A stretch of 64,000 bases of DNA from Thiocapsa sp. (lineage in GTDB: Bacteria > Pseudomonadota > Gammaproteobacteria > Chromatiales > Chromatiaceae). Where the stretch lies: assembly GCF_018399035.1 (NCBI RefSeq), contig NZ_CP073760.1, positions 3,042,001-3,106,000 on the forward strand, read 5' to 3'. Shown here piece by piece: positions 18,531 to 29,869 of the stretch (its first letter is position 1; the number at the start of each line of letters is the position of its first letter). Made by a program: the position numbers and the translations under genes. Below the pieces are notes generated by a model. That model searched no databases. It worked only from the letters and a program-made list of their open reading frames with translations, and was not told the DNA's origin.

Positions 18531-18875
18531 GTGACCAAGCCTCCTGCCGGAAGCCAAGCACCACAGGATGCGGATACGGGCGTGATCGTCGCGCTCCTCG
18601 AGCGTCTGCGCACGCAACGCCTGCCGCGCCTGCTCGACATCAAGGCCAAGGTCGAGCGCGGCGCACGACTCGACAGCTTCGATATCGAGTTTCTGACCGA
18701 GGTCTTCGCCGATGCCAAGGACAAGCAGTCCAAGTGGGCACAGCACCCGGAGCTCGACGACATCATCGCCAGGATGACCCATCTCTATCACGAGATCACC
18801 GAGCGCGCCTTGAGCAACGAAGGCGACGACTCGGACGCCACGCCGAATCCCATCCGCCAGGGGCCGCATCCATGA
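18531..18875 (+). CDS. Small protein encoded between hoxY and hoxH (114 aa)
   Basis: GTG 18531 lies 4 bases after the hoxY stop, and the TGA overlaps the hoxH ATG (ATGA at 18872-18875), so translation is coupled on both sides; this and normal codon use make it a real gene. The product is hydrophilic and helical, with no cysteines, signal peptide or membrane segment. Central pattern: LLDIKAKVERGARLDSFD then IEFLTEVFADAKD, and HLYHEITERAL. No known Hox subunit or maturation factor was recognised. Its position suggests a role in assembly or regulation of the hydrogenase module. In Synechocystis a small ORF also lies between hoxY and hoxH, but homology is not shown here. Confidence 0.8.
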   Translation: MTKPPAGSQAPQDADTGVIVALLERLRTQRLPRLLDIKAKVERGARLDSFDIEFLTEVFADAKDKQSKWAQHPELDDIIARMTHLYHEITERALSNEGDDSDATPNPIRQGPHP

Positions 18876-20299
18876 GCCGCACCGTCATCATCGAACCCGT
18901 CACCCGCATCGAGGGCCATGCCCGCATCACCCTGCAGCTCGGAGACGCCGGAGAGGTCGAAGACGCCAAGTTCCATCTCACCCAGTTTCGCGGCTTCGAG
19001 AAATTCTGCGAGGGCCGGCCCTATCGCGAGATGCCCGCGCTGACCGCGCGCACCTGCGGGATCTGCCCGGTCAGTCATGTGCTGGCATCCAACAAGGCCT
19101 GCGATCACCTGCTCTCGGTCAGCATCCCGCCGACCGGCGAGAAGCTGCGCCGCATTATCAACCTCGCACAGATCACCCAGTCGCACGCCTTGTCGTTTTT
19201 TCATCTCTCCTCGCCGGACCTGCTGCTCGGCTGGGACTCGGATCCGGTCTCGCGCAACATCTTCGGCGTCATGCGCCAAGACCCGGCGCTCGCCAAGGAC
19301 GGGATCCGTCTGCGCCAGATCGGACAGACCATCATCGAGACCTTGGGCGGCAAAAAGATCCACCCGACCTGGGTCGTGCCCGGCGGGGTCAGCGAGCCGT
19401 TGACCCGGGAGAAGCGCGATGCAATGCTCACGCTGATCCCCGAGGGGTTGGACATTGCCAAGCGCACCTACGCCTTCTTCAAGACGCTGGTGCCCAAGTT
19501 CAAGGACGAGGCCAGTCACTTCGGCAATCAACCGACCATGTTCCTCAGCCTGGTGAGCCCCAAGGGCCACCTGGAGCACTACGACGGCTTCCTGCGCCTC
19601 AAAGACGCCCAAGGCCGCATCCTCGAAGACATGGTCCCGCCGCACGAGTACGAGCGTCTGATCGGCGAGGCGGTCGAGGACTTCAGCTACATGAAGTTCC
19701 CCTACTACAAGCCGCACGGCTATCCCAAGGGGATCTATCGGGTCGGACCCCTTGCACGTCTGAACAATGTCGATGCCTGCGGAACACCCTATGCCGACGT
19801 CGCGCTCGCCGAGTTTCATATGCTTCAGGAATCCGGCCCGATCGCGAGCAGCTTCCACTATCACTATGCGCGCCTCGTCGAGATCATCTACGCGCTCGAG
19901 ATGATGGAGCGCCTGCTCAGGGATCCGACCATCCTCGACGCACGCGTGCGCGCCCGTGCCCGCAGCAACCGCTACGAAGGCATCGGGGTGACCGAAGCCC
20001 CGCGCGGGATCCTGATGCATCACTATCGCATCGACGACGAGGGCCTCATCACCTGGGTCAACCTCATCATCGCGACCGGGCACAACAACCTCGCCATGAA
20101 CCAGAGCATCCGCCAGGTCGCCGACGCCTATGTCGACGGCAACAACCTCCAGGAGGGGATGCTGAATCGCGTCGAGGCGGTTATCCGCTGCTTCGACCCC
20201 TGCCTGTCCTGCGCCTCGCACGCCTTCGGGGAGATGCCGCTCGCCATCGAGCTCAAGGATGCGACCGGCCGGGTCGTCGACACGCTCAGGCGCGGCTGA
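18872..20299 (+). CDS. hoxH: [NiFe] hydrogenase large subunit HoxH
   Basis: 475 aa. The Ni-Fe ligands are Cys62 and Cys65 in RTCGICPVSH and Cys444 and Cys447 in DPCLSCASH. After His450 a 25-residue tail (AFGEMPLAIELKDATG ...) is present and would be removed by the HoxW protease during maturation. N-terminal EPVTRIEGHARI is the standard large subunit signature. The subunit carries the H2-splitting centre of the cytoplasmic NAD-linked bidirectional hydrogenase (group 3d). It is followed without gap by hoxW. Confidence 0.97.
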   Translation: MSRTVIIEPVTRIEGHARITLQLGDAGEVEDAKFHLTQFRGFEKFCEGRPYREMPALTARTCGICPVSHVLASNKACDHLLSVSIPPTGEKLRRIINLAQITQSHALSFFHLSSPDLLLGWDSDPVSRNIFGVMRQDPALAKDGIRLRQIGQTIIETLGGKKIHPTWVVPGGVSEPLTREKRDAMLTLIPEGLDIAKRTYAFFKTLVPKFKDEASHFGNQPTMFLSLVSPKGHLEHYDGFLRLKDAQGRILEDMVPPHEYERLIGEAVEDFSYMKFPYYKPHGYPKGIYRVGPLARLNNVDACGTPYADVALAEFHMLQESGPIASSFHYHYARLVEIIYALEMMERLLRDPTILDARVRARARSNRYEGIGVTEAPRGILMHHYRIDDEGLITWVNLIIATGHNNLAMNQSIRQVADAYVDGNNLQEGMLNRVEAVIRCFDPCLSCASHAFGEMPLAIELKDATGRVVDTLRRG

Positions 20300-20788
20300 A
20301 TGGATCGCGCGAGCAAGGGGGGCAGGAAGGTCTTGATCATCGGCTACGGCAGCCCGATCCGCGGCGACGACGCGATCGGGCCGCTGGTCGCGGATCGATT
20401 GCAGGCCGAGGGCATGCCGGAAGGCGTGGAGGTGGTCTCGCGCCACATCCTCACAGCCGAACTGGTCGCCGATTTGGTGGAGCACGACCGTGTCGTCTTT
20501 CTCGACGCCGCGGTCGACGGCACGCCGGGCGAGGTCCGCTGCCGATCACTCGCCCCCGACGCCAGCGCCATGTCGACCATGGCGCATTTCCTGGACCCAC
20601 GCGAGCTGCTTGCCTGGTGCGAGACACTCTACGACAAGGTCCCCGAGACCTTCCTGGTCTCGGCGTGCGGGAGCTCGTTCGACTATTCCAATTACGTGCT
20701 GACACCGACCGCCGAAGCCGCGATCGAGCCTATGCTGGAATGGGTGCGGCGGCTGATTGAAGATCCGTTGGTGATGACGTCGGGCTGA
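20300..20788 (+). CDS. hoxW: Hydrogenase maturation protease HoxW
   Basis: 162 aa, M52-type endopeptidase. The nickel-sensing residues fit the family: GYGSPIRGDDAIGPLVADRL (Glu/Asp position in GDD) and VVFLDAAVDG (Asp). It cuts the C-terminal tail of pre-HoxH once nickel is in place. ATG follows directly after the hoxH stop. This ends the operon; the next gene is on the opposite strand. Confidence 0.93.
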   Translation: MDRASKGGRKVLIIGYGSPIRGDDAIGPLVADRLQAEGMPEGVEVVSRHILTAELVADLVEHDRVVFLDAAVDGTPGEVRCRSLAPDASAMSTMAHFLDPRELLAWCETLYDKVPETFLVSACGSSFDYSNYVLTPTAEAAIEPMLEWVRRLIEDPLVMTSG

Positions 20789-20855
20789 GGCGGCTCATAA
20801 CAGGCGGGTTCGGGGTACGGGGTTCGGGGATGCATCGAAGCCGATGTCGTGTGAC

Positions 20856-21557
20856 TCACTGCGGAACCGGCCCGGTGGGCTTAACAGTCGTTAGGCCGAA
20901 TTGCTCCCAAGCCTGTATCCCGCCTCGGTACCACTTGATCCGGGCGGCCGGATAACCGAGTGCCAGCAGGGCGCGGATATTGGTCGGTGACTGACCGCAC
21001 CAGGCGCCGTTGCAGTAGAAGACCAGCGTTTGGACCGCACTGAAATTCCACAGGTCTTTCAGACGAATCGCCCCGAGCTCGAATTCGAGCAGCTCGGCGA
21101 TGGCCTCCGGTCGGGCATGCGCCGGATCAAGGCGGGTATAGGGGATGTGAACGGCGCCGGGGATCATCCCCTGCGCGACCCAGGGCTCGGTGCGCGAATC
21201 GATCACCAGGATCGGCTCGCCCTTGGAGGCGCGCTCGAGATAGGCGATCAGCTCGAGCTCGCCGATGGTCTCCACGCCGGGCGCGAGCTGCATCGGTTGG
21301 ATGCAGTAGGGAGGACAGTCGCGGGCGGTCTGGTCGTAGGGGGCAACGATGGTGTGATCGGGCTCCTGGTGACGCATCACGATGACTGGCTTTCCCGCAT
21401 GCTCGACCTCGACATAGGGAAGGGTCTCGGTGATCTTCACCCGAAGATCGTCCAGATCGAAGAGCCCCTCCTGCGGGTCGGCCGCGCCGGCGCCTGTCGC
21501 AGCAGCGACAAGCAACAGGAGCGACGCCTTCAGGCATGACGGCAGAGTCAATCTCAT
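20856..21557 (-). CDS. Secreted rhodanese-domain protein
   Basis: 233 aa from ATG 21557 (AGAGG five bases upstream; the frame also has GTG at 21563). A signal peptide (MRLTLPSCLKASLLLLVAAA, cleavage near GAGA-ADP) sends it to the periplasm. The C-terminal rhodanese domain has PILVIDSRTEPWVAQGMIPG and the active loop YCNGAWCGQSP followed by WYRGGIQAW. Similar periplasmic rhodaneses occur in sulfur oxidisers and in proteins linked to PQQ metabolism; the substrate is unknown. In a sulfur-globule-forming organism a role in sulfane sulfur handling is plausible but not shown. Confidence 0.85.
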   Translation of the reverse strand: MRLTLPSCLKASLLLLVAAATGAGAADPQEGLFDLDDLRVKITETLPYVEVEHAGKPVIVMRHQEPDHTIVAPYDQTARDCPPYCIQPMQLAPGVETIGELELIAYLERASKGEPILVIDSRTEPWVAQGMIPGAVHIPYTRLDPAHARPEAIAELLEFELGAIRLKDLWNFSAVQTLVFYCNGAWCGQSPTNIRALLALGYPAARIKWYRGGIQAWEQFGLTTVKPTGPVPQ

Positions 21558-21641
21558 CGACACCTCTCTTCAGCTCCTCCGGACCGCGCCTGCGGCAGGG
21601 ATGGTCGATACGACCACGGCACTCCCCGTGCCGAACGCGTC

Positions 21642-23204
21642 TCAGCCGCGCTCGAACAGGGCACGAAACAACGCCTGGTGGTCGTCGTGCAGATATTGAT
21701 CGAAGACCTCGGCGAAGTCCGCGCGAGCCTGCTCCTGGCGTCCCAAGAGCTGACCGACGAGCGCGCCCATCGCGAGCAGCGTCTCGGTATCGGCCTGACC
21801 CTCAACCTGCATCTGTTTGGCCCAGTCGAGCAGATGCTCGGCCTGCACGGCTAAGTCCTGAACCAGACCGAGCTGATCGAGCAGCGTCTTCAGAAGCTTG
21901 ATTAATCGGGTCATCTTGCCCCGCGGATAAAGACTCTGGAAAAGCTCCATCAGATATCGGAGCTTCTTGCAGCTCTTGCGCAGCTCATGCAGATCGGTGG
22001 CGGGCGAATCCGGCCGAATCGCGAGACCCTCGCGTCGCACGCGTTTCACCATGCGCCGAATGCGCTCGTCGGCAAGCGCCTTGATCGGACGCGCGGCGTT
22101 GGACTCGGCCGGATGCTCGGCGATCGGCGCTTCGAGGAAGGCCCGCCAATCCCGCATCAAATCGGCAAAGGCGAGAGAGTCCATCGCGACGGCAAGGCGG
22201 CCTTGCTCCTCGCGTCGTCGGGCGGAAAGGAAGGAGTGGACCGCACCGAGACACGGGCGCAATCGCACCGGCAGGGCCTCGCGATAGCGTTCGAAGTTCA
22301 GAAGATAGACATCGAGATCACGGACCGGCCCGGTGATCTGCTGCAGCCATGCGAACCTGACCTTGTAATCCTCGAGGAGATCGGCCGGAAACACGCCCTT
22401 CGCCTGACCCAAGGCCGAGCGCGTGCGGCGCGTGGCGACGCGCAGATCATGTAGGAACTCGCTGTCCAGATGCTCCCGCGCACCGTCCCGATTCGCGACC
22501 AAGGTCGCGAACAGACTCCTCAGGACCACCTTGAGCGCCTCGTCCGACCTCTGATCGGGATCGAGTCGATCCTCGATCTTGGACGAATAGTCGCCGGGCG
22601 ATCGACCGCACGCCGACAGCGCCTCCAACAGGATCGGTGTTTCGACAGCCTCGAGCCCGAGTCGCTCGGTGAGGAGATCGGTCACCTCCTGCGCAATCTG
22701 CTCGTGGTAGTGCTCCGCGACGAGGTGGATACGCGACGCGAGCGGTCCGCAAGTGTCGCCGCCGGGGCTGCGTGCAATCAACGCCTCGAACTCGACGCGC
22801 AACAAGGTCTCGGCATCGTCGTTGACGAGCCGAAAGACGGTGACATGACTCTCGATCTCCACGCGCGGGAGCAGCCGTCGGATCCCGCAAAGCTGCAGGA
22901 TGCGCTCGCGCACCGGCCCGAGCGGAAGATCGGAGGCGAAACCGGGCTCGCCGGCAAGGGTCTGAGACAAAGGCGGCGACGCGCCATCGAGGTCGCGTCG
23001 GATCAGACGCCGCGTCGAGCGCTGCGTGTGGCATTCCAGCGCACCACCGTCATGGAAGATCACCCAGTCAAAGGTGTCGTAAAACACACGCGTCGTCGTC
23101 TCCGAGGGCGCGAGGATGGGACGATAGAGTTCCGTCAGCAGATCCGAGACCTGTTGGAACGGCGTGCCGTCGGGAACCCGAAGATCCGTTGTCGAATGGC
23201 TCAT
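21642..23204 (-). CDS. CHAD domain protein
   Basis: About 520 aa from ATG 23204. The N-terminal third is a degenerate CYTH-like segment (TTRVFYDTFDWVIFHDG, LLRVEFEAL) and the remainder is a CHAD domain with its conserved His/Arg helices: EFLHDLRVATRRTRSALG, VRDLDVYL, LHELRKSCKKLRYLMELF and a final helical bundle. CHAD domains bind inorganic polyphosphate, so the protein probably associates with polyphosphate granules. No operon partner: the divergent neighbour is the IS200/IS605 element and the downstream gene is the rhodanese. Confidence 0.85.
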   Translation of the reverse strand: MSHSTTDLRVPDGTPFQQVSDLLTELYRPILAPSETTTRVFYDTFDWVIFHDGGALECHTQRSTRRLIRRDLDGASPPLSQTLAGEPGFASDLPLGPVRERILQLCGIRRLLPRVEIESHVTVFRLVNDDAETLLRVEFEALIARSPGGDTCGPLASRIHLVAEHYHEQIAQEVTDLLTERLGLEAVETPILLEALSACGRSPGDYSSKIEDRLDPDQRSDEALKVVLRSLFATLVANRDGAREHLDSEFLHDLRVATRRTRSALGQAKGVFPADLLEDYKVRFAWLQQITGPVRDLDVYLLNFERYREALPVRLRPCLGAVHSFLSARRREEQGRLAVAMDSLAFADLMRDWRAFLEAPIAEHPAESNAARPIKALADERIRRMVKRVRREGLAIRPDSPATDLHELRKSCKKLRYLMELFQSLYPRGKMTRLIKLLKTLLDQLGLVQDLAVQAEHLLDWAKQMQVEGQADTETLLAMGALVGQLLGRQEQARADFAEVFDQYLHDDHQALFRALFERG

Positions 23205-23350
23205 GGGATGTTGGAAACACCTCGTACCCTTGGCCTGAGAGGTCTTGAGTATGAACCTAAATCCGGCAGTTGACCGCTCAATGCTCCCTGCAACAGATGG
23301 ATGGAATTTTGACATCCTCGCCGCCCTGAAGGACGGCGATTCCTACGGCG

Positions 23351-24345
23351 CTACACGCAAGAAAGCTCGCGAATAGTCGCTTCGGCGGGTTCCTGGGCCG
23401 ACGCTCCAATGAGCGAAGTATCTCCGCAGGCTAACCGGGCGTGTCCCGCCCTTAGAACATTGATCGCACCGACCAAATCGGCGTTTTCCTCGAAACCGCA
23501 CTCCACGCACGCGAACCGGGCTTGAGTCTGCCTGTTCTCCTTGGCGATATGCCCGCAGCACGGACAGGTCCGGCTGGTGTTCTGTGGGGGCACCGCGACC
23601 AGGTGCCCGCCACTCCACGCCGTCTTGTAGTCCAGTTGCCGGCGAAACTCGAACCAACCCTGGTCGAGAATGGCTTTGTTCAGGCCGGACTTGGCCCGAA
23701 CGTTGGTGCCCGGCGCTTCCACCGTCCCGGCCGCCGACGCCGACATGTTGCGAACCTGCAAGTCCTCGATGCACACCATCGCGTGGTTTTGGCTGATCGT
23801 GGTCGTGGTCTTGTGCAGGTCGTCGCGCCGGGCGTTGGCGATCTTGGTATGGATGCGCTGGACCTTGGCTTTCGCCTTCATCCAGTTCCTCCCGAACTTG
23901 GTCTTGCGGCTCATGGCGCGCTGCGCCTTCGCCAACGCCTGTTCCTGGCGTTTGAAACTGCTCAGGGGCTCGAACACGGCGCCGTCGCTCAAGGTGGCGA
24001 AGCGGGCGATGCCCATGTCGATCCCGACGGCCGTTTGAAACGGGGAAAGTCGGCCCGCTTGGCGAAGAAGTTGGTATAGGCCCGCTCCAGGTCCTTGAGG
24101 GTCTGTTGTAGGGCTTGGGATGGGGTGTCGCAGAGCCAGGCCGTCGCCGGGACGGCCTTCCACTCGATCAGGGCACTGCACAGCCCGGCATACCCGAGCC
24201 GCTTCTCCCCAGCCGCATACCGCTCCTGCTGCATCGCCAGCGCCTTGTTGAAGACGAACCGGCACGATCCGGCGAAGCGGCGCATGTCGCGCGCCTGCCC
24301 GCCATCCGGCATCAACTCGAATTTGAACGCTTGGAGACGCAACAT
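23351..24345 (-). pseudogene. tnpB: tnpB, RNA-guided nuclease-type protein with internal deletion and frameshift
   Basis: The N-terminal part (MLRLQAFKFELMPDGGQARD ... NFFAKRADFPRFKR) starts at ATG 24345 in one frame. At about 24038 the frame shifts and the sequence resumes in the RuvC part (AVGIDMGIARFATLSDG), so roughly 60-90 codons that normally lie between FPRFK and GID are missing. The RuvC residues Asp (GIDMG), Glu (CIEDLQV) and Asp (NADLVGA) and the zinc finger Cys (CPCCGH, CVECG) remain. TnpB is the omega-RNA-guided nuclease of these elements; this copy should not make an intact protein. Confidence 0.82.
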
Positions 24346-24367
24346 AGCCTGGAGTATAGTTTGGTCT

Positions 24368-24781
24368 ATGACACAAGACAACGACATTAGACGCGGCAGA
24401 CACTGCGTCTTTCAGATGCACGTCCATTTGGTCTTTGTGGCGAAATACCGCCGCAAGGTCTTCGACGCTGCCGCGATCGACACCCTGCGCGGGATCTTCG
24501 CCAAGGTCTGCACCGACTTCGAGGCCACGCTGGTCGAAATGGACGGCGAGCACGACCATGTGCACCTGCTGGTCGCCTATCCGCCAAAGGTGGCGGTGTC
24601 GGCCCTGGTGAACAGCCTCAAGGGCGTCTCCAGCCGCCTACTGCGCCAAGAGCGCCAGGACATTCAGCAGCGTTACTGGAAAGGCGTCCTCTGGTCGCCC
24701 TCCTACTTCGCCGCCTCCTGCGGCGGTGCCCCGATTTCCATCGTGCGCCAGTACATCGAACAGCAACAGACTCCCACCTGA
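24368..24781 (+). CDS. tnpA: IS200/IS605 Y1 transposase TnpA
   Basis: 137 aa, full length for the family. It has HLVFVAKYRRK, the HUH motif in HDHVHLLVAYPP and the catalytic Tyr in IVRQYIEQQ, so it looks active. It nicks and joins single-stranded ends at the subterminal hairpins. ATG 24368 is divergent from tnpB. Confidence 0.92.
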   Translation: MTQDNDIRRGRHCVFQMHVHLVFVAKYRRKVFDAAAIDTLRGIFAKVCTDFEATLVEMDGEHDHVHLLVAYPPKVAVSALVNSLKGVSSRLLRQERQDIQQRYWKGVLWSPSYFAASCGGAPISIVRQYIEQQQTPT

Positions 24782-24845
24782 ACAGATGCCGGACGGGTCC
24801 ACCGTCCGGCGCTATCCATCCCCGCCCTGAACGACGGGGCTTTTC

Positions 24846-25086
24846 GCGCAAGACGGGTAAATTCCAGCGGCCGGCTCATTCACCCGCCGGATGATGGCCG
24901 CTACGACCACAGGAGCAGGCCCCGCGCGCCGGATCGTCCTGCCGGCGCGGTTCTTGCGTAACGGCACGACATGCCTTGCTCTCGAGGCGCATCGAGCGCC
25001 GGGGCGGATTCGAAATCGTCATCCGATTCCGTTAAGGTCAACCCATCGACGCCGACGCGTCTCAACCTTGAAGAAGGTGTGGAACC
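24846..25086. other. Gap upstream of transaldolase
   Basis: The stretch holds the leader and promoter of talB. No ORF with credible composition, hairpin or member of the repeat families was seen. Confidence 0.5.
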
Positions 25087-26058
25087 ATGAGCAAGCTCGA
25101 CCAACTCAAGACCATGACCACGGTCGTCGCCGACACCGGCGATTTCGAGTCCATCGCCGAGTATCAGCCCCAAGATGCCACCACCAACCCCTCACTGATC
25201 TTCAAAGCAGCCCAGATGACGCAGTACCGCGAGCTGGTGGAGGACGCCGTTCTCTTCGGCACGCGTGAGGGCGGCAGCAACGCGATGGACCAAGCCCGGG
25301 CGACGATGGACAAGCTCGCCGTGAACTTCGGCACGGAAATCCTGAAGATTGTTCCCGGACGGGTCTCGACCGAGATCGATGCGCGGCTCTCCTTCGACAC
25401 CGAGGCCACGCTCAAGCGCGCCGCGGCACTGGTGGAGCTCTACCAAGCCGCCGGCATCGACCCGAGCACCCGAGTCCTCTTCAAGATCGCATCGACCTGG
25501 GAAGGCATCCGCGCCGCGGAAATCCTGCAGCGCCAGGGTTTGCACTGCAATTTAACCCTCTTGTTCAGCTTCGCCCAGGCCGTCGCCTGCGCCGACGCGG
25601 GCGTCACACTCATCTCGCCGTTCGTCGGGCGGATCCTCGACTGGTACAAGAATGCCGACAACGTCCCCGGCTATCCGGCCGACGAGGACCCGGGCGTGCA
25701 GTCCGTCACCCGGATCTACAACTACTACAAACGCCACGGCTACGATACCGTCGTCATGGGCGCGAGCTTCCGCAACCTCGACGAGATCCTGGAGCTGGCC
25801 GGCTGCGACTACCTCACCATCTCGCCCGCCCTGCTCGGCGAGCTCGCCTCGACCGAAGGCGATGTCCCACGCAAGCTGGATCCCGAAGGGGCGCTCGGCA
25901 TGGACCTCCCGAAGGTCGGCTTCGACGAGCCCGGCTTCCGCTGGGAGCTCAACGAAGACGCCATGGCCTCCGAAAAACTCGCCGAGGGGATCCGACTCTT
26001 CGCCGCCGACACGCGTAAACTCGAGCAGTTCGCCCATGAAGTCTGCCACAACTGCTGA
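25087..26058 (+). CDS. tal: Transaldolase
   Basis: 323 aa, the usual length of the TalA/TalB subfamily. The Schiff-base lysine is Lys133 in [12 protein letters not shown], and the N-terminal DATTNPSLI and C-terminal [12 protein letters not shown] are conserved. It transfers a dihydroxyacetone unit between sedoheptulose 7-phosphate and glyceraldehyde 3-phosphate in the pentose phosphate pathway. AAGAAGGTG precedes ATG. A palindromic repeat element begins 5 bases after the stop. Confidence 0.97.
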   Translation: MSKLDQLKTMTTVVADTGDFESIAEYQPQDATTNPSLIFKAAQMTQYRELVEDAVLFGTREGGSNAMDQARATMDKLAVNFGTEILKIVPGRVSTEIDARLSFDTEATLKRAAALVELYQAAGIDPSTRVLFKIASTWEGIRAAEILQRQGLHCNLTLLFSFAQAVACADAGVTLISPFVGRILDWYKNADNVPGYPADEDPGVQSVTRIYNYYKRHGYDTVVMGASFRNLDEILELAGCDYLTISPALLGELASTEGDVPRKLDPEGALGMDLPKVGFDEPGFRWELNEDAMASEKLAEGIRLFAADTRKLEQFAHEVCHNC

Positions 26059-26062
26059 GCAA

Positions 26063-26244
26063 CGCGTCAGAAATCAGTTAAGCACCGAATCCAATCGTTG
26101 TCGTTGTCGTTGTCGTTGTCGCGTTCGTGGTCGTCCGGAATCCGATTACGACAACGACAACGAGCAGAGCCTTCGACCACGTTTCTCGGTTCCGGCTCTG
26201 CCGGGTTAGGTTCGGTGCTCACCCTATTTCCGACACCTGACTTA
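26063..26244. repeat. GTTGTC element, copy 2, with long inverted ends
   Basis: Left arm CGCGTCAGAAATCAGTTAAG, then CACCGAATCC and four CGTTGT units (26096-26120), then CGACAACGACAACG (26148-26161) as the inverted complement of the tandem units, then a hairpin GCAGAGCC / GGCTCTGC (26164-26200), and finally an inverted copy of the left arm (GGTTCGGTGCTCACC, then TTTCCGACACCTGAC, 26209-26241). It is a complete, boundary-defined version of the copy at 13483, which lacks the right arm. Confidence 0.75.
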
Positions 26245-26283
26245 CCGGGCGCCGGGCGCCTGAGCACGAAACACCCCTCGACG

Positions 26284-26315
26284 CCATTAACGACCTTAGA
26301 GCCGACACGGTTTAA
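26284..26315 (-). repeat. Half element of the TTAAACCGCG family (E3b)
   Basis: On the minus strand this reads TTAAACCGTGTCGGCTC, then TAAGGTCGTTAATGGCG, close to the left half of copies E5, E6 and E8. No matching right arm was found. It lies 18 bases before copy E3, so the two form a head-to-tail remnant pair upstream of rsmA. Confidence 0.55.
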
Positions 26316-26333
26316 ATGACAAAAAATAATGAC

Positions 26334-26420
26334 TTAAACCGCGTCGACTCCGACGCTCGCGTATTGCCAGGATCGCGAATCAGGTTGAAACCAATCCATA
26401 TCATGCCGGACGCAGTTTAA
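26334..26420. repeat. TTAAACCGCG-ended element, copy E3 (87 bp)
   Basis: Starts TTAAACCGCGTCGACTCC and ends CCGGACGCAGTTTAA. The final A is the A of the rsmA start codon, so the rsmA leader and ribosome-binding region consist entirely of the element. The left part is shared with copy E11 (reverse), the right part (TCCATATCATGCC) with copy E13 (reverse). Confidence 0.8.
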
Positions 26421-27214
26421 TGGAGCACCGCGCACGCAAACGTTTCGGCCAGAACTTTCTTCATGACCGCCAAGTGATCGACCGTATCCACGGGGCGATT
26501 GCGGCGACGCCGGGCGAGCGCGTCGTCGAGATCGGTCCCGGGCAGGGCGCGATCACACAAGGACTCCTGACCGCGGCCGGCTCGCTCGATGTCGTCGAGC
26601 TGGACCGCGACCTGGTCGGCCCGCTGCGCGATCGGCTCGGCCCGCTCGGGGATCTGCGGATCCACCAGGCCGATGCACTGAATTTCGACCTCTGCGCCCT
26701 CGTGCACGCGAGCGAGCGCTTGCGTCTCGTCGGGAATCTCCCCTACAACATCTCCACACCGCTCTTGTTCCGATTCCTGGAGCAGGCCGACTGTATCGAG
26801 GACATGCACCTGATGCTGCAGAAGGAGGTCGTCGAGCGCATCGTCGCGGATCCGGGCGACAAGACCTACGGACGTCTCTCGGTGATGGTTCAGACGCTGT
26901 GCTCGGCGGATTGTCTCTTTCGCATCGGTGCGGGCGCCTTCACCCCGGCCCCGAAGGTCGAGTCCGCCTTCCTGCGGTTGCGGCCCCATCGACCGCTTCC
27001 CTACCCCGTCGACGACCCGGCACTGCACGCCCGTATCGTCGCCGCGGCCTTCGGGCAGCGACGCAAGACGCTGCGCAACAGTCTCTCCAAACTGGTCGAT
27101 GCACAGCTCCTCATCGCGACCGGGATCGATCCGACGCTGAGGGCCGAAAACCTCGATGTCGCAAGCTATGCGCGCCTGGCGAATGCCGCTTGCAAATCTC
27201 CGCTCGTACCCTGA
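26420..27214 (+). CDS. rsmA: 16S rRNA (adenine-1518/1519-N6) dimethyltransferase
   Basis: 264 aa, also known as KsgA. The SAM-binding loop VVEIGPGQGAITQGLL and the catalytic NLPYN (about residue 107) are present, and the N-terminal KRFGQNFLHD is typical. It dimethylates two adenines in helix 45 during late 30S assembly. The start codon overlaps the end of repeat copy E3, so no classical Shine-Dalgarno sequence is visible. lon follows 44 bases downstream. Confidence 0.96.
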   Translation: MEHRARKRFGQNFLHDRQVIDRIHGAIAATPGERVVEIGPGQGAITQGLLTAAGSLDVVELDRDLVGPLRDRLGPLGDLRIHQADALNFDLCALVHASERLRLVGNLPYNISTPLLFRFLEQADCIEDMHLMLQKEVVERIVADPGDKTYGRLSVMVQTLCSADCLFRIGAGAFTPAPKVESAFLRLRPHRPLPYPVDDPALHARIVAAAFGQRRKTLRNSLSKLVDAQLLIATGIDPTLRAENLDVASYARLANAACKSPLVP

Positions 27215-27258
27215 AATTGACCGATCCGAGTGGGGTATTGACGAACGAGGACAGCACG

Positions 27259-29675
<2,417 letters not shown>

Positions 29676-29679
<4 letters not shown>

Positions 29680-29761
29680 ACCGCGTCCAGAGCGACATGC
29701 GTTATTTTCATTTTGCCTATGGCTTTGGAGATATCCTCGATCTCGGTGAGACGCGGTTTAA
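29676..29761. repeat. TTAAACCGCG-ended element, copy E4 (86 bp)
   Basis: Begins CTAAACCGCGTCCAGAGCG and ends GAGACGCGGTTTAA. It supplies the lon stop (29677-29679). Its interior is shared with E1 on the left and with E2 (reverse) on the right, so it links otherwise different members. Confidence 0.8.
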
Positions 29762-29782
29762 AATTTAATCTTTTTTAATGCC

Positions 29783-29869
29783 TTAAACCGCGCCGATTCC
29801 AACGGCCGTCAAGTCTGCCGGGGTCGATCCCATCCAATGACATCGCATACCGCGCCGGGCGCGGTTTAA
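29783..29869. repeat. TTAAACCGCG-ended element, copy E5 (87 bp)
   Basis: Begins TTAAACCGCGCCGATTCC and ends CCGGGCGCGGTTTAA; interior GTCAAGTCTGCCGGGG and GATCCCATCCAA is nearly the same as E6, E7 and E8. It supplies the stop of rfbD on the minus strand (29866-29868). It is 21 A/T-rich bases from E4; the facing arms GCGGTTTAA and TTAAACCGC could form a hairpin that would act as a terminator between the convergent lon and rfb transcripts. Confidence 0.85.

Larger units (their letters stand above)
23311..24845. mobile_element. IS200/IS605-family element, tnpB damaged
   Basis: Divergent tnpA (plus) and tnpB (minus) share a 22-base intergenic gap. Each end has the same type of subterminal hairpin: left, CGCCGCCCTGAAGGACGGCG at 23325-23344; right, CCCCGCCCTGAACGACGGGG at 24819-24840, followed by TTTT. 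This is the arrangement of the IS605 group, which moves as single-stranded DNA without making target duplications. Boundaries are approximate. It separates the CHAD gene from talB. Confidence 0.85.

Noticed and set aside
18788..20485. 565-aa open frame opposite hoxH
   Set aside because: Antisense to a clear hydrogenase gene, with no protein motif; caused by high GC3.
26899..27258. N-terminal extension of lon
   Set aside because: Overlaps rsmA in another frame; Lon domain starts after ATG 27259.
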